64,000 nucleotides of DNA from the NCBI GenBank assembly GCA_018398575.1, contig JAGTXZ010000003.1, positions 1,364,001 to 1,428,000 on the forward strand. The letters run 5' to 3'. The position numbers and the translations under genes were made by a program. Position 1 is the stretch's first letter; every line of letters begins with the position of its first letter. Source of the DNA: Ampelomyces quisqualis. Its lineage: Eukaryota; Ascomycota; Dothideomycetes; Pleosporales; Phaeosphaeriaceae. A model generated the notes under the pieces. It saw nothing but the letters and a program-made list of their open reading frames with translations. It made no database searches and had not been told where the DNA came from. Positions 1 to 10,646 of this stretch are shown here, piece by piece.

Positions 1-1113
1 AGATCCATGGTGGGTGGAAGGCAGCCGGGGGAGACGACGCCATCACCAACAGGGTCTCCAAGGACACCGAGCACGCGACACTGCTCGACCTGCGACACCT
101 CACTTTGCGAGGAGAGACGGCGTCAAAGGTCATGATTGTCCGCGACGCCGTCGAGTTCGCCTTCAACCAGGTCTACAAGGAGCAGCGCTTACGCAAAGTC
201 AGCCCACCTGCGCTCGTCCAAACGCAGGTCGAGGGTGGTGCCACGCTCTTCAAGTTTGGCTACTACAACGAAGAAGCCTACCTCACCCAGTCATCCCAGC
301 TGTACCTTGAAACCTGCCTACCCTCCATGGGCGATGTCTACTGCATCGAGAAGTCGTTCCGTGCGGAGAAGTCCCTCACTCGTCGTCACTTGGCAGAATA
401 CACACACATCGAAGCCGAGCTTGACTACATCCACTTTGACGACCTGCTCACCCACCTGGAAGAAGTAATGTGCCGCGTCCTCCAAGTCACCATGTCCGAT
501 CCCGTCATCAAGCAACACGTCACTGACCTCAACCCTGATTTCGCCATGCCCGAGCGACCTTTCAAGCGCATGAAGTACCAGGATGCAATCGACTGGCTCG
601 TCGAACACAACATTCCCAACGAAGACGGCGAGACGCACAAGTTTGGCGACGACATTGCCGAGGCGGCGGAGCGCAGGATGACAGACATTATCAACCGTCC
701 CATCTTCTTGACACATTTCCCCACAGAGATCAAGGCCTTCTACATGCTCAAGGATAAGGACGACCCACGTGTCACCGAGAGCGTGGATTGCTTGATGCCC
801 GGTGTTGGCGAGATTGTCGGAGGTAGTATGAGGATGGACAACTATGACGAGTTGATGGCAGCGTTTGCAAGGGAGCAGATTGATCCTGCGGCGTACTACT
901 GGTACACTGACCAGAGGAAGTAAGTCTCCCCATCCCGAATCTTTCTCTTGCTCTTGTAACGGCCCATCAAACTGACGTTACAATAGATATGGCTCTTCCC
1001 CCCACGGCGGCTACGGTCTCGGTCTCGAGCGCTTCCTCGCATGGCTGTGCAAGCAACACACCGTCCGAGACTGCTGCTTGTACCCGCGCTACTTTGGCCG
1101 CTGCAAGCCCTGA
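1..1113 (+). CDS. Asparaginyl-tRNA synthetase, cytoplasmic (3' part)
   Basis: This enzyme charges tRNA-Asn with asparagine in the cytosol. The gene is cut by the left window edge; the reading frame is open from base 3. Exons are 3-919 and 987-1113, joined over a 67-bp GTAAGT...TAG intron, giving the last 347 residues. Class II synthetase motif 2 is visible (FRAEKSLTRRHLAEYTHIE), and the intron is followed by motif 3 (GGYGLGLERFLAWL). The C-terminus ends LYPRYFGRCKP, the usual AsnRS ending. The motif 2 and C-terminal sequence fit AsnRS better than AspRS. The anticodon-binding domain and the start lie outside the window. Confidence 0.95.
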
Positions 1114-2429
1114 GCAAACCGTCCTACAGTCTACATGCTTTCCCACTGTTTGCAGTTCTTCTGCGCCCTCAGGAGACGTACTTGCGATGGGCAAACGCGT
1201 GCGCACACGGTGTGTTTGTGTGTGGCACGCGTCGGGTCCGGAAACAGGGCATCTGCGTGACTTGTTTGGCTCGTGCCAGCGAAGAAAGGATCATCATGTC
1301 GCACTAGGCGGTAGGCCCAACCATAACATGAATCATACCCAATGAAATCGTCATGTTTGCCCGCTCATTCCCAGATCCTGCGTCATGCTGGGTGGTTTTT
1401 CTTCTTCACCATGTCCTGGTTCTTGGTAGAGTTACGGAGTGAATCGCTTCACTTTTTGGCCGAGGCAATCAGACGGCATAACCCCCATCTTTGTCCTGTC
1501 AACGTGTCAGGCGGGAAACGTAAACGTCAACGTCACATTAGCCGCAACCTGATGAATCTCGCACCGCCCCGATACCTCTCTTCCCCAGAGACAAGCCATG
1601 TCCATGGAAATTCATCACCCATCTACATACATCACAATCCGGCATTCAATGACCACGCAAACTCAGCACACACTAGTCGTAATTCTGCCCAGCACAATTC
1701 TCTTACACATCTCCCAAGATAAACCCCTTCCTTAGATGTCTGTCCGTCGTCCTTCACCCACATCTCCACCCCTTCTCAAAGTTCCTGCTAGTAACTATGC
1801 AGAGTATTCAAAGCCAACGGCAATCGCAACCGCAAAGTAAAAAAAAAGGTGAATAACAGCCCAAGGGCTGAACAAGTTTGCCCACCTAGCTCCAGATGAA
1901 AGCGCCAAAGTGAACAGCTAGGACGAGCTCCTTTGCCGAGAAATTTTTAAGAATGTACAATCGCATGTTTCAAAGAAAAAGGGATTCCAACTCCTCGCTA
2001 TGCAGTTTGGTACAATGGCTCCGTGGAGCTGTAGTGAGATGGTGTAAGAAAAGTGGATGCGCAAATCGTGGTACAAGGCATGACTCTGCTAGTTGATGGT
2101 GTAGGTGTCGTTCGCCAAAGGTGGAGGTCGTTGCTTTTGGAAATGCGAGAAGTTGGGGGTGGGAAATGTGTTGCGCGCCGCCCGTCCGCTGGTAGCGGAC
2201 GGGTATATTGTTTGACTTGGCGAGAGAGCTGAAGGGCACAATCAGCCAGCCGCAGTCTTGTTTAGCGCACAACGACGACTCGTGAGAAGATTCTCCAAGA
2301 GCTCGAAATACAATGTGTCGAGTAGGTGATGCATGACGCAGTTTTGATGGTCCGGACTCAGGACTAGTTATGCAGGTGGCATCGCGGTAGCCAGGCTAAA
2401 GCTCAGATTAGTATCGATGGAAATGTCGC
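1114..2429. other. Convergent intergenic region
   Basis: This 1.3-kb stretch lies between the 3' ends of the AsnRS gene and the Rco1-like gene. No reading frame in it looks like a protein family. The only structure I see is a perfect 10-bp hairpin at 2181-2203, listed separately. Confidence 0.5.
2181..2203. repeat. Perfect 10-bp stem, 3-nt loop
   Basis: CCCGTCCGCT (2181-2190) and AGCGGACGGG (2194-2203) are exact reverse complements separated by GGT. The hairpin lies about 230 bases past the stop codon of the minus-strand Rco1-like gene, so it may sit in that 3' UTR or at a transcription end. Its function is unknown. Confidence 0.75.
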
Positions 2430-5400
2430 TCAACCCTTGAGACGGCGCGCGATGAGCTGCTGAAGCATCAACAACTCAGCACGCTCATGCCCGTCGACTG
2501 GAGGCGGCCCAGCGTTGTCCATGGCAGTGGTGACACAATCGTCGGCTTCGGCCTTGTTGCAAACTAATTAGCGCCGATGATCGAAAACAATGCAAGTGGG
2601 GCACAGGGCGAAGTCTTACAATGAGCGCGAGAGTGAGGTTCTCGATGTTCCCTGTAGGGAAACTGATATCCTGCTCTGAATTTGCGAGTCGTGCAAGGTT
2701 GAGCGCTGCCTGTTGCTGAACCATAGGACGAGAGACGAAGTGCTGCAAAGACGCGTTGTGTTGTGCAGCGGTCCTCGCCTCTTGACGTTCCTTGACGACA
2801 CGGCCACTGTGAGACACGTTAGCTACTGCTGTGGACAGTCCGAGACATGTGCACGTACCTCTTAACCTTGCTGACGAAGTCGAGGATGACACCCTTCTCG
2901 GGAATGCGGAACATCTTCGAGTTGAGGTCTTTTGGATCATCGGGGCCGAACACGTAATTACCCTCGCCGTCAGTATCGTCGTCGGGATTGTTGATGATAT
3001 CAATTAAGCCGTTGTTGCGCATGCCGCGTGAGAAGGTAGGCTCGACGACCTTGGGGTGCTTGCGCTTCCGAACTTTACGTGTGACCCGGGCAACCGGCGC
3101 GGCGTCCGCCATCTCAACATCGTCTGAATCATTGAGATCATTCTGATAAAGCTGGCCGCTGCGAAGATCATGCTCAATGTGACGTGGGCATCGCCATGCA
3201 TCTCGCTGCGATGCCTCAAGGCTGATGTGCGGCGGGTTAGCCAGAGGTGGGTCAACGCAGTCCAAGTGCCAGTGCGCGTGACAAAAGTCGCACTTCAGCA
3301 TCTGGCGCTTGTTGCCACTCGAGACGCCGCACTGCGTACATAGAATAGGCTTGTGGTCACCATCGAACACCTTCGTGTACTCAGGTTTCTGGTATCCATA
3401 ACCGCTGTTCTTTGCGCTGTGTCGCGTCAGTGTTGATCAGGCGATCGGACGCGTCGGGCTTACAGTGGAAACTTCTTGACTTCCTCAGAATACGAGCCAT
3501 CAGCTCGCGCAGATACGCCTTCGAACAGATCTTGTATACCCTGAGGTAGGGCAAACGCGCGCGAGTTGGTGCGCTCAAGAGACCTAAAGAGTGTCGCGAG
3601 ACCTGGATACGAGTCGACAGACTCATCGAGCGAGCCTTTGGGCCGACACTCATGACAGAAGAAAGCACCCTCAGGAACCTCAGCACGCGGTGGATCGCAG
3701 CATAAGAGATGAAAAACGCGTGGACAGGTTTCACAGCAAACAAATTCACCCGCTCCTTTGCAGGCAGAGCAGAAGTCGTCGCTCTCCGACGAAGGTGAGT
3801 TCTGACATTTGGTTAGAGGCGAAGAAAGTACGGAAAGTGGAGGAGATATGGGTAGTTTGAGAGGTGTAAAGGGTCTCGTGAGTAACATTGTTGATGGAGG
3901 ATGAAAAAAAAGGTGAGTGTTGTTGATGGGTTGTGTGGTGGAAGAGGAATGGTGCGGTTGGATGCTTCGGGAATTTGACTGGCACTTACTGGGTCATTGT
4001 CATCAGGCCCCAGCTGTCTCGATCCGCCACCATTGTTTACATAGGCTACACCAGCGATGGGCCCTCCGTCTCGATTCTTAATCGGTCTATGCGCACAAAA
4101 GTTAGCCTTCTCGATGATTTGACGAGATCTGCCGAAGTTGTGTTGCAAACATTGGCAAACACGTAGTGCTTGCTCAGTTGACCGTGGTACCCCTGCGTGG
4201 AGCCGAATGCTGATGCACCCAACTTTCCTGCCCAACCTGCTTTCCGTGACAAGATAGAGGTAAACTTACGATCGTTTTGTCCTTGCGGTGTTGCCATGAT
4301 TGACTTTCAGCCTCTTGGGAGCTGGGCCAATTGCAGGTGTTGATGGTCGCGTTCCAGCAGCCGACTCAGCCAGAGGGGATGAAAACCTCGATGCATCCTC
4401 ACGTATCCGCTTCGCACCGTGAAAAGGCACTCGCCCAGCTCGACGTGGCTGGTCAGAGTGTACTGGCGGTCCTACTGCAATTTGAGACTCAGTCAACGAT
4501 TCTGTATCGTTGATCTCGTCGTCAAAGCGGGTGTCAGACACGGGGAAGTCGTTCAACTCGAATTGTCGAATCAGCTGCTGCTTCTGCATCTCTTCTCGCG
4601 CCTCCCACGCCTTTTCGGTCTCAAGAGCTTGCTCGGGTGTCTGGGCCTGCAGTTTGTGGGCATGTTTGCCAAACAGCTTCCCCGCATTGGGTTTGGATTT
4701 CTTTGCAGCACGGGCAAAAGCGGCGCTCTTTGCTTTCTTCGCAGCTGCGGCGGCTGCAGCAGCAGCAGTCGCAGGCTTGCCATTTGCTTGTAAAGGCTCA
4801 GGCGGTCCTTTCTGGACAATCTCCTCGTTCACGTCCGAGAGTTCAGAATCGCTCCCACCACCGGACTCCGGCGTCTTTCCAGTCGGCGTTGGCACAGCCG
4901 TTGAAAGACTGCCGTCGTCATACATCTCCACATCTGGCGCAGAGTGGCCATTAGTCGCAGGCTTTTTGCGAGGTGATTTCGAATGCTTTCTTGAAGCCGA
5001 CTCAGTGGGCGTATGCTCTGCCGGGATAGCCGGGGCCGTGTTGAATGGGTGAGGTGGGGCTGAACCCGGATTCTCCTCGATAGATGCTTGCAAGGGCCGA
5101 TGAGCGCTTTCAGTTGCAGACGGTCCTGATCTCGAATTGGAAAACGCAGTGAAGTTTTGATCCGCGGCGTCGTCGACAGGGGAAACTGAGTCGTCTAGGA
5201 CGATTTCACTGCTCGCTCGTGGCGAGGATCGCTGACCAAAGCTGGAAGCCCTGAGACCTCCGGCACTTCGTCGGCCAGCATGCTCTTCTTGCAACCGTTT
5301 CAACTTGGCTTCGTTTCTCTGTCGCTTGCGTGAGGATTTGATGAAAGTGCGGAATTCGCGCCACTGATCGTCTGTGTAATCGTCGTGTATGACTGCATCC

Positions 5401-6143
5401 ATGACGCTTGCCATGGTGGTATTTGTCTTTGTGTCTTCCCACATCTCTTTTAGAGCGATGCCAACCTGCCGCTTCTCGGCTTTGTTGGCACGCAGAATGG
5501 CGTCGTTTACAGCGGTGTGGATACGCTGCGCTGATTCAGCGTCGGCCGGTGGCGGCGGTGGAACAGGCTGCACGGCTTGCACAGCTGGGCTTGCAGAGAC
5601 CGACGCAGCCGTACTCGTGCCGTTCTTGACAGGTGTCTTGCCTCTGATGGGCGTTTTCGAAACCTTGCCCTTCTTCTTGGTCTTTGTAGGTTCGTAATCG
5701 TCGTCCTCGTCCTCGTCCTCGTCCTGCAGCGGAAAGTCGACCTGCATCTCATCCTCCTCTTGGCGCTCTGAGTCGTCTGGCTCAAGCTCAGGTGCAGGCG
5801 TGACCTCTGGCGTAGATGCGACCTCGTCTCCAAATGCAGCATTGCCCTTGCCAAACGCAGAGTTGCGGGCAGCTGCTTCGCCCATGGCGCGCGTGCGTTG
5901 CTTCACCTTGGAGGATGGCGGCACGCCGAGGGGCGCCATGTTTTCGAGCACGCCGTGTCGTGCGAAGCCGTGCTCTTCGAAGGAGGGGGCAAGGGTCTGA
6001 GGAACCGGCTCGGCCCACTCCGTCATTAAGCTCTGCCGCTTGCTTCCAGTTGAGTCGCCAGGAGTGCCAGTGGGTGAGGCGTACGGAGTGGCGCTGGATC
6101 GGTTGAAGGGTGGCGCGCGGGCGGATTTGCGCAGGGCGGGCAT
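2430..6143 (-). CDS. Rco1-like double PHD-finger protein (Rpd3S type)
   Basis: This is a predicted chromatin reader of the Rco1 family, the PHD subunit of the Rpd3S histone deacetylase complex that acts on transcribed chromatin. Six exons give 1072 residues: 6143-4270, 4128-3990, 3801-3464, 3416-2859, 2806-2620 and 2552-2430. Every junction keeps phase. The long first exon codes a low-complexity region with acidic, poly-Ala and basic stretches. Exon 3 holds PHD1 (DFCSAC, CCETCPRVFH, FFCHECR; about residues 680-726). Exon 4 holds PHD2 (ILCTQCG, KCDFCHAHWHLDC, WRCPRH; about 808-860). The order of two PHDs after a long N-terminus and the conserved segment after PHD2 support Rco1 over Cti6. I infer the complex membership from the family alone. 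Confidence 0.85.
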
Positions 6144-7311
6144 GGCGACGTGTGTGAAGGAAACTGCGAACTTTATAAGCGCGATGCTTCAACGAAGGGG
6201 GCCGCCAGGCTATACTTACCACACGTGCTGCAGAAAGATCTTTTTGCGCAACCAGCGCCACTAACTCATGCACCTTGGCTAGGCGGGTGGTTGGTTGTGC
6301 GTGATGGTCGTGAGGATGAAGCCCGAATGTATAATTTCCAGGGATCTTAATCAGCATGAACCTCCGGGCCCCCCTTCACGCCCGTCGCTCAAGCTCAAGC
6401 TCAACAATCTTCGCGAAGCACCGAAAATGGTCGGCTGTCAGTCTCGGTCAACCGAAAATGGCCATGGATTCATTCAGTCGAAATTGCAGACAAGTTCGTT
6501 GTTCGTGGAAAAGAAGTCTGCACTGGTGCTGCATTCACCTTCACCGTTGCAACAATAGGAGTCGCACAATTGCGCAGGTATCATTGTCATGTCCTCAAAG
6601 ATTTCAGAAGCTTCGAGACTGACTTTTCAAATATTGCGAAATACATGGTTTTCTAACCGCTACACTTTCAGGGGCTGAGGCCATCCTTCCACCTCTCTGA
6701 TGCCATGTCCTGGTGAAGCTGAAGCTTGTTTGTAGGCCGAAGTAAGTGCACGCTGGTAGGGCCTCTTCCTGCTAGAATATGCGTTGAGAGAGTGTGTTAC
6801 TCGGGGTGAGAGTGAGTGGTATTCAGATTCTCCCATTGGTAGCCCCTGTCTAGTAAATAGGAGCATCGGATATGGCCCAGGATGGTCCAAGCACATGTCC
6901 TGCAGCTGTTGGGTCCCCTGTTTTCCGATTGTCCGAGTTCTATCGCGATACTTGCGGGCGTTACAGGATCCAAACGGTTATGTCAGTCAACAAGCACTTC
7001 AGTCCACGAGGTCATGGATAGGTCAGCATGTTCCTGCGCAAGAAAGCTCTTGCATCTACATGTAAAGTAAGCAAATTTTGGACATGAGCAAGGTCTACTT
7101 CGCAAGAGTGGAACTAGATTGACTGTTCTTTTTGAGGCTACTAATTGCCACTGTTCGCCACATCGTTCGGCATCGGCTATTACGCCCGGACAGACCAGGA
7201 CGGTGGTAAGTCGCAAATGATCATACGGCATGCTTTCAGGAATTGAGCATGTCCGTAGGAAATGCTAGGATCGGCCCCTTGAGTTATCTCCAATCCTTCG
7301 ATCGTTTGCGC
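6144..7311. other. Intergenic; upstream region of the Rco1-like gene
   Basis: This stretch separates two minus-strand genes and should hold the Rco1-like promoter and the 3' UTR of the EBP1-like gene. I see no supportable gene. The 11-mer ACCGAAAATGG occurs twice, at 6420-6430 and 6451-6461. Confidence 0.5.
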
Positions 7312-8778
7312 TTATTCCTCTTCTTCATCCACTTCTTCCTCTGCAGCGGCACCATCTGCAGCCTTCTTGGCGGGCTTCTTCTTCTTCTTCTTGTTCTTCT
7401 TGGTTGAAGTCTTGCCAATTGGCTGCTCGAGGATTTTCAGAATCTCCTCATCCTCGATTTTCTTGTCAGACTTGTACTTCTCAAGATCAAGTGCAGCTGG
7501 CTGAGCGAGACGCTGCATGCCATTCTTGGTAATAGCTATCGGTGTGTGTTAGTGCCTGAACCTGAACATCTTGCAGAAAATACTCACCGACAGTGCTGAA
7601 CAGCCGAGCAACAGGCTTGCTGTCCTTATCGACAACAACCTCGTACTGGCGAAGAACACCACTGCGCACGCACTCGACCACGCCGACCTTGCCTGTCTTT
7701 TCGTCTTCGAGCTGTCGCAGACTGAAGGGGAAAGTCCCAAATTTCTTGACGACTTCCGACAGCAGCGACCGTGAAGTGGGACGCTTGAGGGCGTACTTGG
7801 TCTCTGTGCGTCGGTGCAGAGTGGTCCTGTTGCCGTTGCTTTTGACTTTTCCGCTGCCTAGACTGACGCCCATCTCAACACCCCAGACCTCGCCAACTTC
7901 CGGAAGACCCTCACCCTTGACACCTTCGGCAGGTGCCAAGATGATTTTCTTCTTTGCCTCGATCTCATTGTGCTCGAATAGCCAGATGGTTGTGCTCTCT
8001 ACAAGGTTGCAGTCGTATGCCTTGACAACCTTCTCCAGCAGCTGTGTGATTTGACTCTGAGTGTAGGCTTTCCTTGAAGCGGCCTTCTTTTGCTCCTCCT
8101 CGTCACCCTGCGCAACTAGACCCGGTGGGACCATCAACCTCAGGAGCAGCTCGTTCGCATAGTATGTAGCCAGGATGAGATCAGCCTCGCGTCCAGTGAC
8201 CTCGCCCGAGTTGCCGACGATGACGTTGTCGCAAACAATTGTGCAGAAACCGTCGATCTGAGCGCCGAGTTGGATCTTGACGACTTCTCCCTCCTTCAGC
8301 GTGGCAGCAGCTTCCTCGGCGTCGGTCTTGAGCGGCGTGTAGGGTGTAACGTAAGAGCTGGGGGAAATGGTCGTGCAATGTCCAATGCCCTTCAGGACCT
8401 TCTTGCCCTTGTAGACCTTGCCGACCTCCTCTGCTAGTAGCGTGTCGCCGCGCTCACAGAGCTCCACGATGCTGGCATCGGCTTTGATCCACCCTGCAGC
8501 CGGGTCAGTCGAAGTCACGCCACCATCGCCGACTTTAGCAGGGGTACAGGCGACGCACCGGATACCTCTCTGAGGACCTTCTGGGAGATTTCGGCGGCGA
8601 CCTTGTACTTTGTCAAGGTGTCCGGGTTCGCGAGCGAGTAATCTGTCGTCCGCAATTAGCATTTCTGACTCCTGGGCGCGATGCGATCATATCTGCTCTC
8701 AGCATCGCGTGGCGAGGAAATGATTTGTCTGGCAGCAAGGCCAGCTCCAGACATACCTGTAGCAGCTTCTTCGGCCAT
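7312..8778 (-). CDS. EBP1/PA2G4-like, pseudo-methionine aminopeptidase (Cdb4 type)
   Basis: Members of this family have the type II methionine aminopeptidase fold but no peptidase activity; they bind ribosomes and RNA and influence growth. Four exons (8778-8757, 8642-8559, 8493-7588, 7535-7312) encode 411 residues. The first exon is only 22 nt and codes MAEEAAT plus one base. Key family segments are DYSLANPDTLTKYKVAAEI near the N-terminus, SPSSYVTPYTPL, and a C-terminus with a lysine tract (KKNKKKKKKP) followed by an acidic tail. Length and sequence match EBP1/Cdb4 rather than the catalytic Map2. I did not see the full set of metal ligands of active aminopeptidases. Confidence 0.92.
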
Positions 8779-9228
8779 TTTGGATGTGTATGAGACAATG
8801 GTAGTTCAAGGCGAAAGCTAGAACCGGGAGGTTACGTCGAGGCCTGGTGTTTTGAGATTGCCCCTCGTTCTCGCTTAAAATCCAATGACGACGCGTGCCT
8901 GTCAGCTCAATTACCGCAAATGTTCAAGAGTATCTAGTTGTGGCCGGTGATGTGTGTAGTCCTCATGACAGGTCTTGGACGATGTGTGGACCAGATCTGG
9001 AGCTCTTGAGAAGCTCTTGCGCAGATGGAGATGTCAATACTGGTACCAATCATCTTGCAGTGTCAGGCGACACGGAAAGCTGCGAATGCCATGTTATTGG
9101 ATGTGCTAGACTTCCGTAAAATGTGATCAAAGCATGTCGAATCAAGGCACCTGCGTTGTCTGCATTCGGTGTTGACATTTTTCCATGGTACAACTCTGCA
9201 AGGCCTCATCACCTTCAAGACTTCCCCT
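8779..9228. other. Intergenic; EBP1-like promoter side
   Basis: This 450-bp region lies upstream of the EBP1-like gene and downstream of the EEP phosphodiesterase gene, both on the minus strand. I see no gene or notable repeat. Confidence 0.45.
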
Positions 9229-10122
9229 CTAGATCTGCAAAATCGCATCCACAACCACAGCCCTGTGATCCGAATTGAATACCCCATCATCGAACTTATT
9301 CGACAGCACGCTATAACCTTGAACCTGCCAATCGCTGCCACCCCTCGGTCCCAAAAACAAGAAGTCAATCAAAGACTTCTCGTTCTTGAATCCGGTACAT
9401 GTGTACTGGTTTCCGTACTTCCACTCGGCCAATTCGTTTGCATCCCGCAGCGAAGATTCTTTGCCGTTGAGAGTCTGGTAAGCTTCCCCTTTGATCTCGC
9501 TGTTGAGATCACCACCCAGAAAGTACGGCACCGGTTCCCCATTTGCCGCGCTCTCGGCCCCGATGAGCTTGAGAACAATCTTGGCACTCTCACGCCTGCT
9601 CACGACTCCGCTGTTGTCAAAATGAGTGCACATGCCCAGCACCTTCTTCTTGCTCGATACATGCTTGAAGCGTCCCACGGTGACAATCCTGACACTACCT
9701 GCATCCCAGCCCTTCCTGCCCACACTGCCGTCCTCGTTGAGCCAGACTGTGTCCCATGACTCGACTTCCCATATTGATTGCCGGAAGATGATCGGACTGT
9801 ATTCGCCTTTCTGTTTGCCATCGTCGCGACCGACGCCGACGTAGGTCCAATCTGAACCAAGACCACCGAGGACATCGAAGAGTTGGCTGCTGAGAACTTC
9901 CTGGAGGCAGATGAAGGACTCTGGATTGTAGAGCGTGTTATATTTGAACTCGTTGATCATGAGAGGTTTGCGGTCCGCCCAAGGCTTTTCGCCTGTGAAG
10001 GGTGAGGTGGTTGCATAACGGATATTATGCGTGAGAAGGCGTATGGAAATCGCGGCATGGGAGTGCATGATGATGATCGCGAGTACGAGGAGAAGTAGCG
10101 TTCGGGTTGTTGACAGCATCAT
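9229..10122 (-). CDS. Secreted endonuclease/exonuclease/phosphatase (EEP) family protein
   Basis: This is a single-exon gene for 297 residues of the EEP fold, the superfamily of DNase I, sphingomyelinases and inositol phosphatases. The N-terminus MMLSTTRTLLLLVLAII followed by MHSHA is a clear signal peptide, so the enzyme should be secreted. Catalytic landmarks are LLTHNIRY (Asn), CLQEV (metal-binding Glu), THFDNSG, FLGGDLNSE (Asp/Asn) and the terminal NSDHRAV (Asp-His pair). An in-frame ATG at 10164 would add 14 residues; I chose 10122 because it leaves a normal signal peptide. The substrate cannot be told from the sequence. Confidence 0.88.
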   Translation of the reverse strand: MMLSTTRTLLLLVLAIIIMHSHAAISIRLLTHNIRYATTSPFTGEKPWADRKPLMINEFKYNTLYNPESFICLQEVLSSQLFDVLGGLGSDWTYVGVGRDDGKQKGEYSPIIFRQSIWEVESWDTVWLNEDGSVGRKGWDAGSVRIVTVGRFKHVSSKKKVLGMCTHFDNSGVVSRRESAKIVLKLIGAESAANGEPVPYFLGGDLNSEIKGEAYQTLNGKESSLRDANELAEWKYGNQYTCTGFKNEKSLIDFLFLGPRGGSDWQVQGYSVLSNKFDDGVFNSDHRAVVVDAILQI

Positions 10123-10646
10123 GGAGGTCAGGACTGAGCTGCCAAGCTTGGATGAGCCGAACACGTGATGATGATGATTCGATGAAAATGTCCCGATGTA
10201 TGACTGTCAAAGATAAAAGCTGTTCGTGATGGCACTGCTTCTGAATTATCGAGACTGGAATTGGGATACGGAGACCCTTTCAGAGGTATGAAGAAAGCCC
10301 CGCAATGTATGAACAAAATGCAATTGCTCTACAAACTTGCCGAGACACCCTGACCCTTACTTGTATGCCAAGTGCACGGTCAAAGACCAAGAGTCCGTTG
10401 CTTTGTTAATCCAAAGAAAGTCACAAGATGACAACGGGACAAGGCTACCCGTAACCCAGATTGTGCCGGCAAATGAGAACGCCGATATTGCAGCACGTTG
10501 ACCCGCGCCAAAAGGGTCGCATGTTGATTTGTACAAAGAAAGCTCATCGAGCTTCCAAAAATGCACTCGCGTGCATGAATAAGCCCTACTTGCTGTGCTT
10601 TACATCCAGTGGCATAAGCCCGTAGCGGGCCCTGCGATAGGGTCCA
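10123..10646. other. Intergenic; upstream of the EEP gene
   Basis: This region lies between two minus-strand genes and includes the 5' side of the EEP gene and the 3' UTR of the SNF5-type gene. I see no gene in it. Confidence 0.45.

Noticed and set aside
1342..1722. 126-codon open frame downstream of the AsnRS gene
   Set aside because: No recognisable protein features, low-complexity His/Asn/Ser content at the end, and no clear gene context; likely chance.
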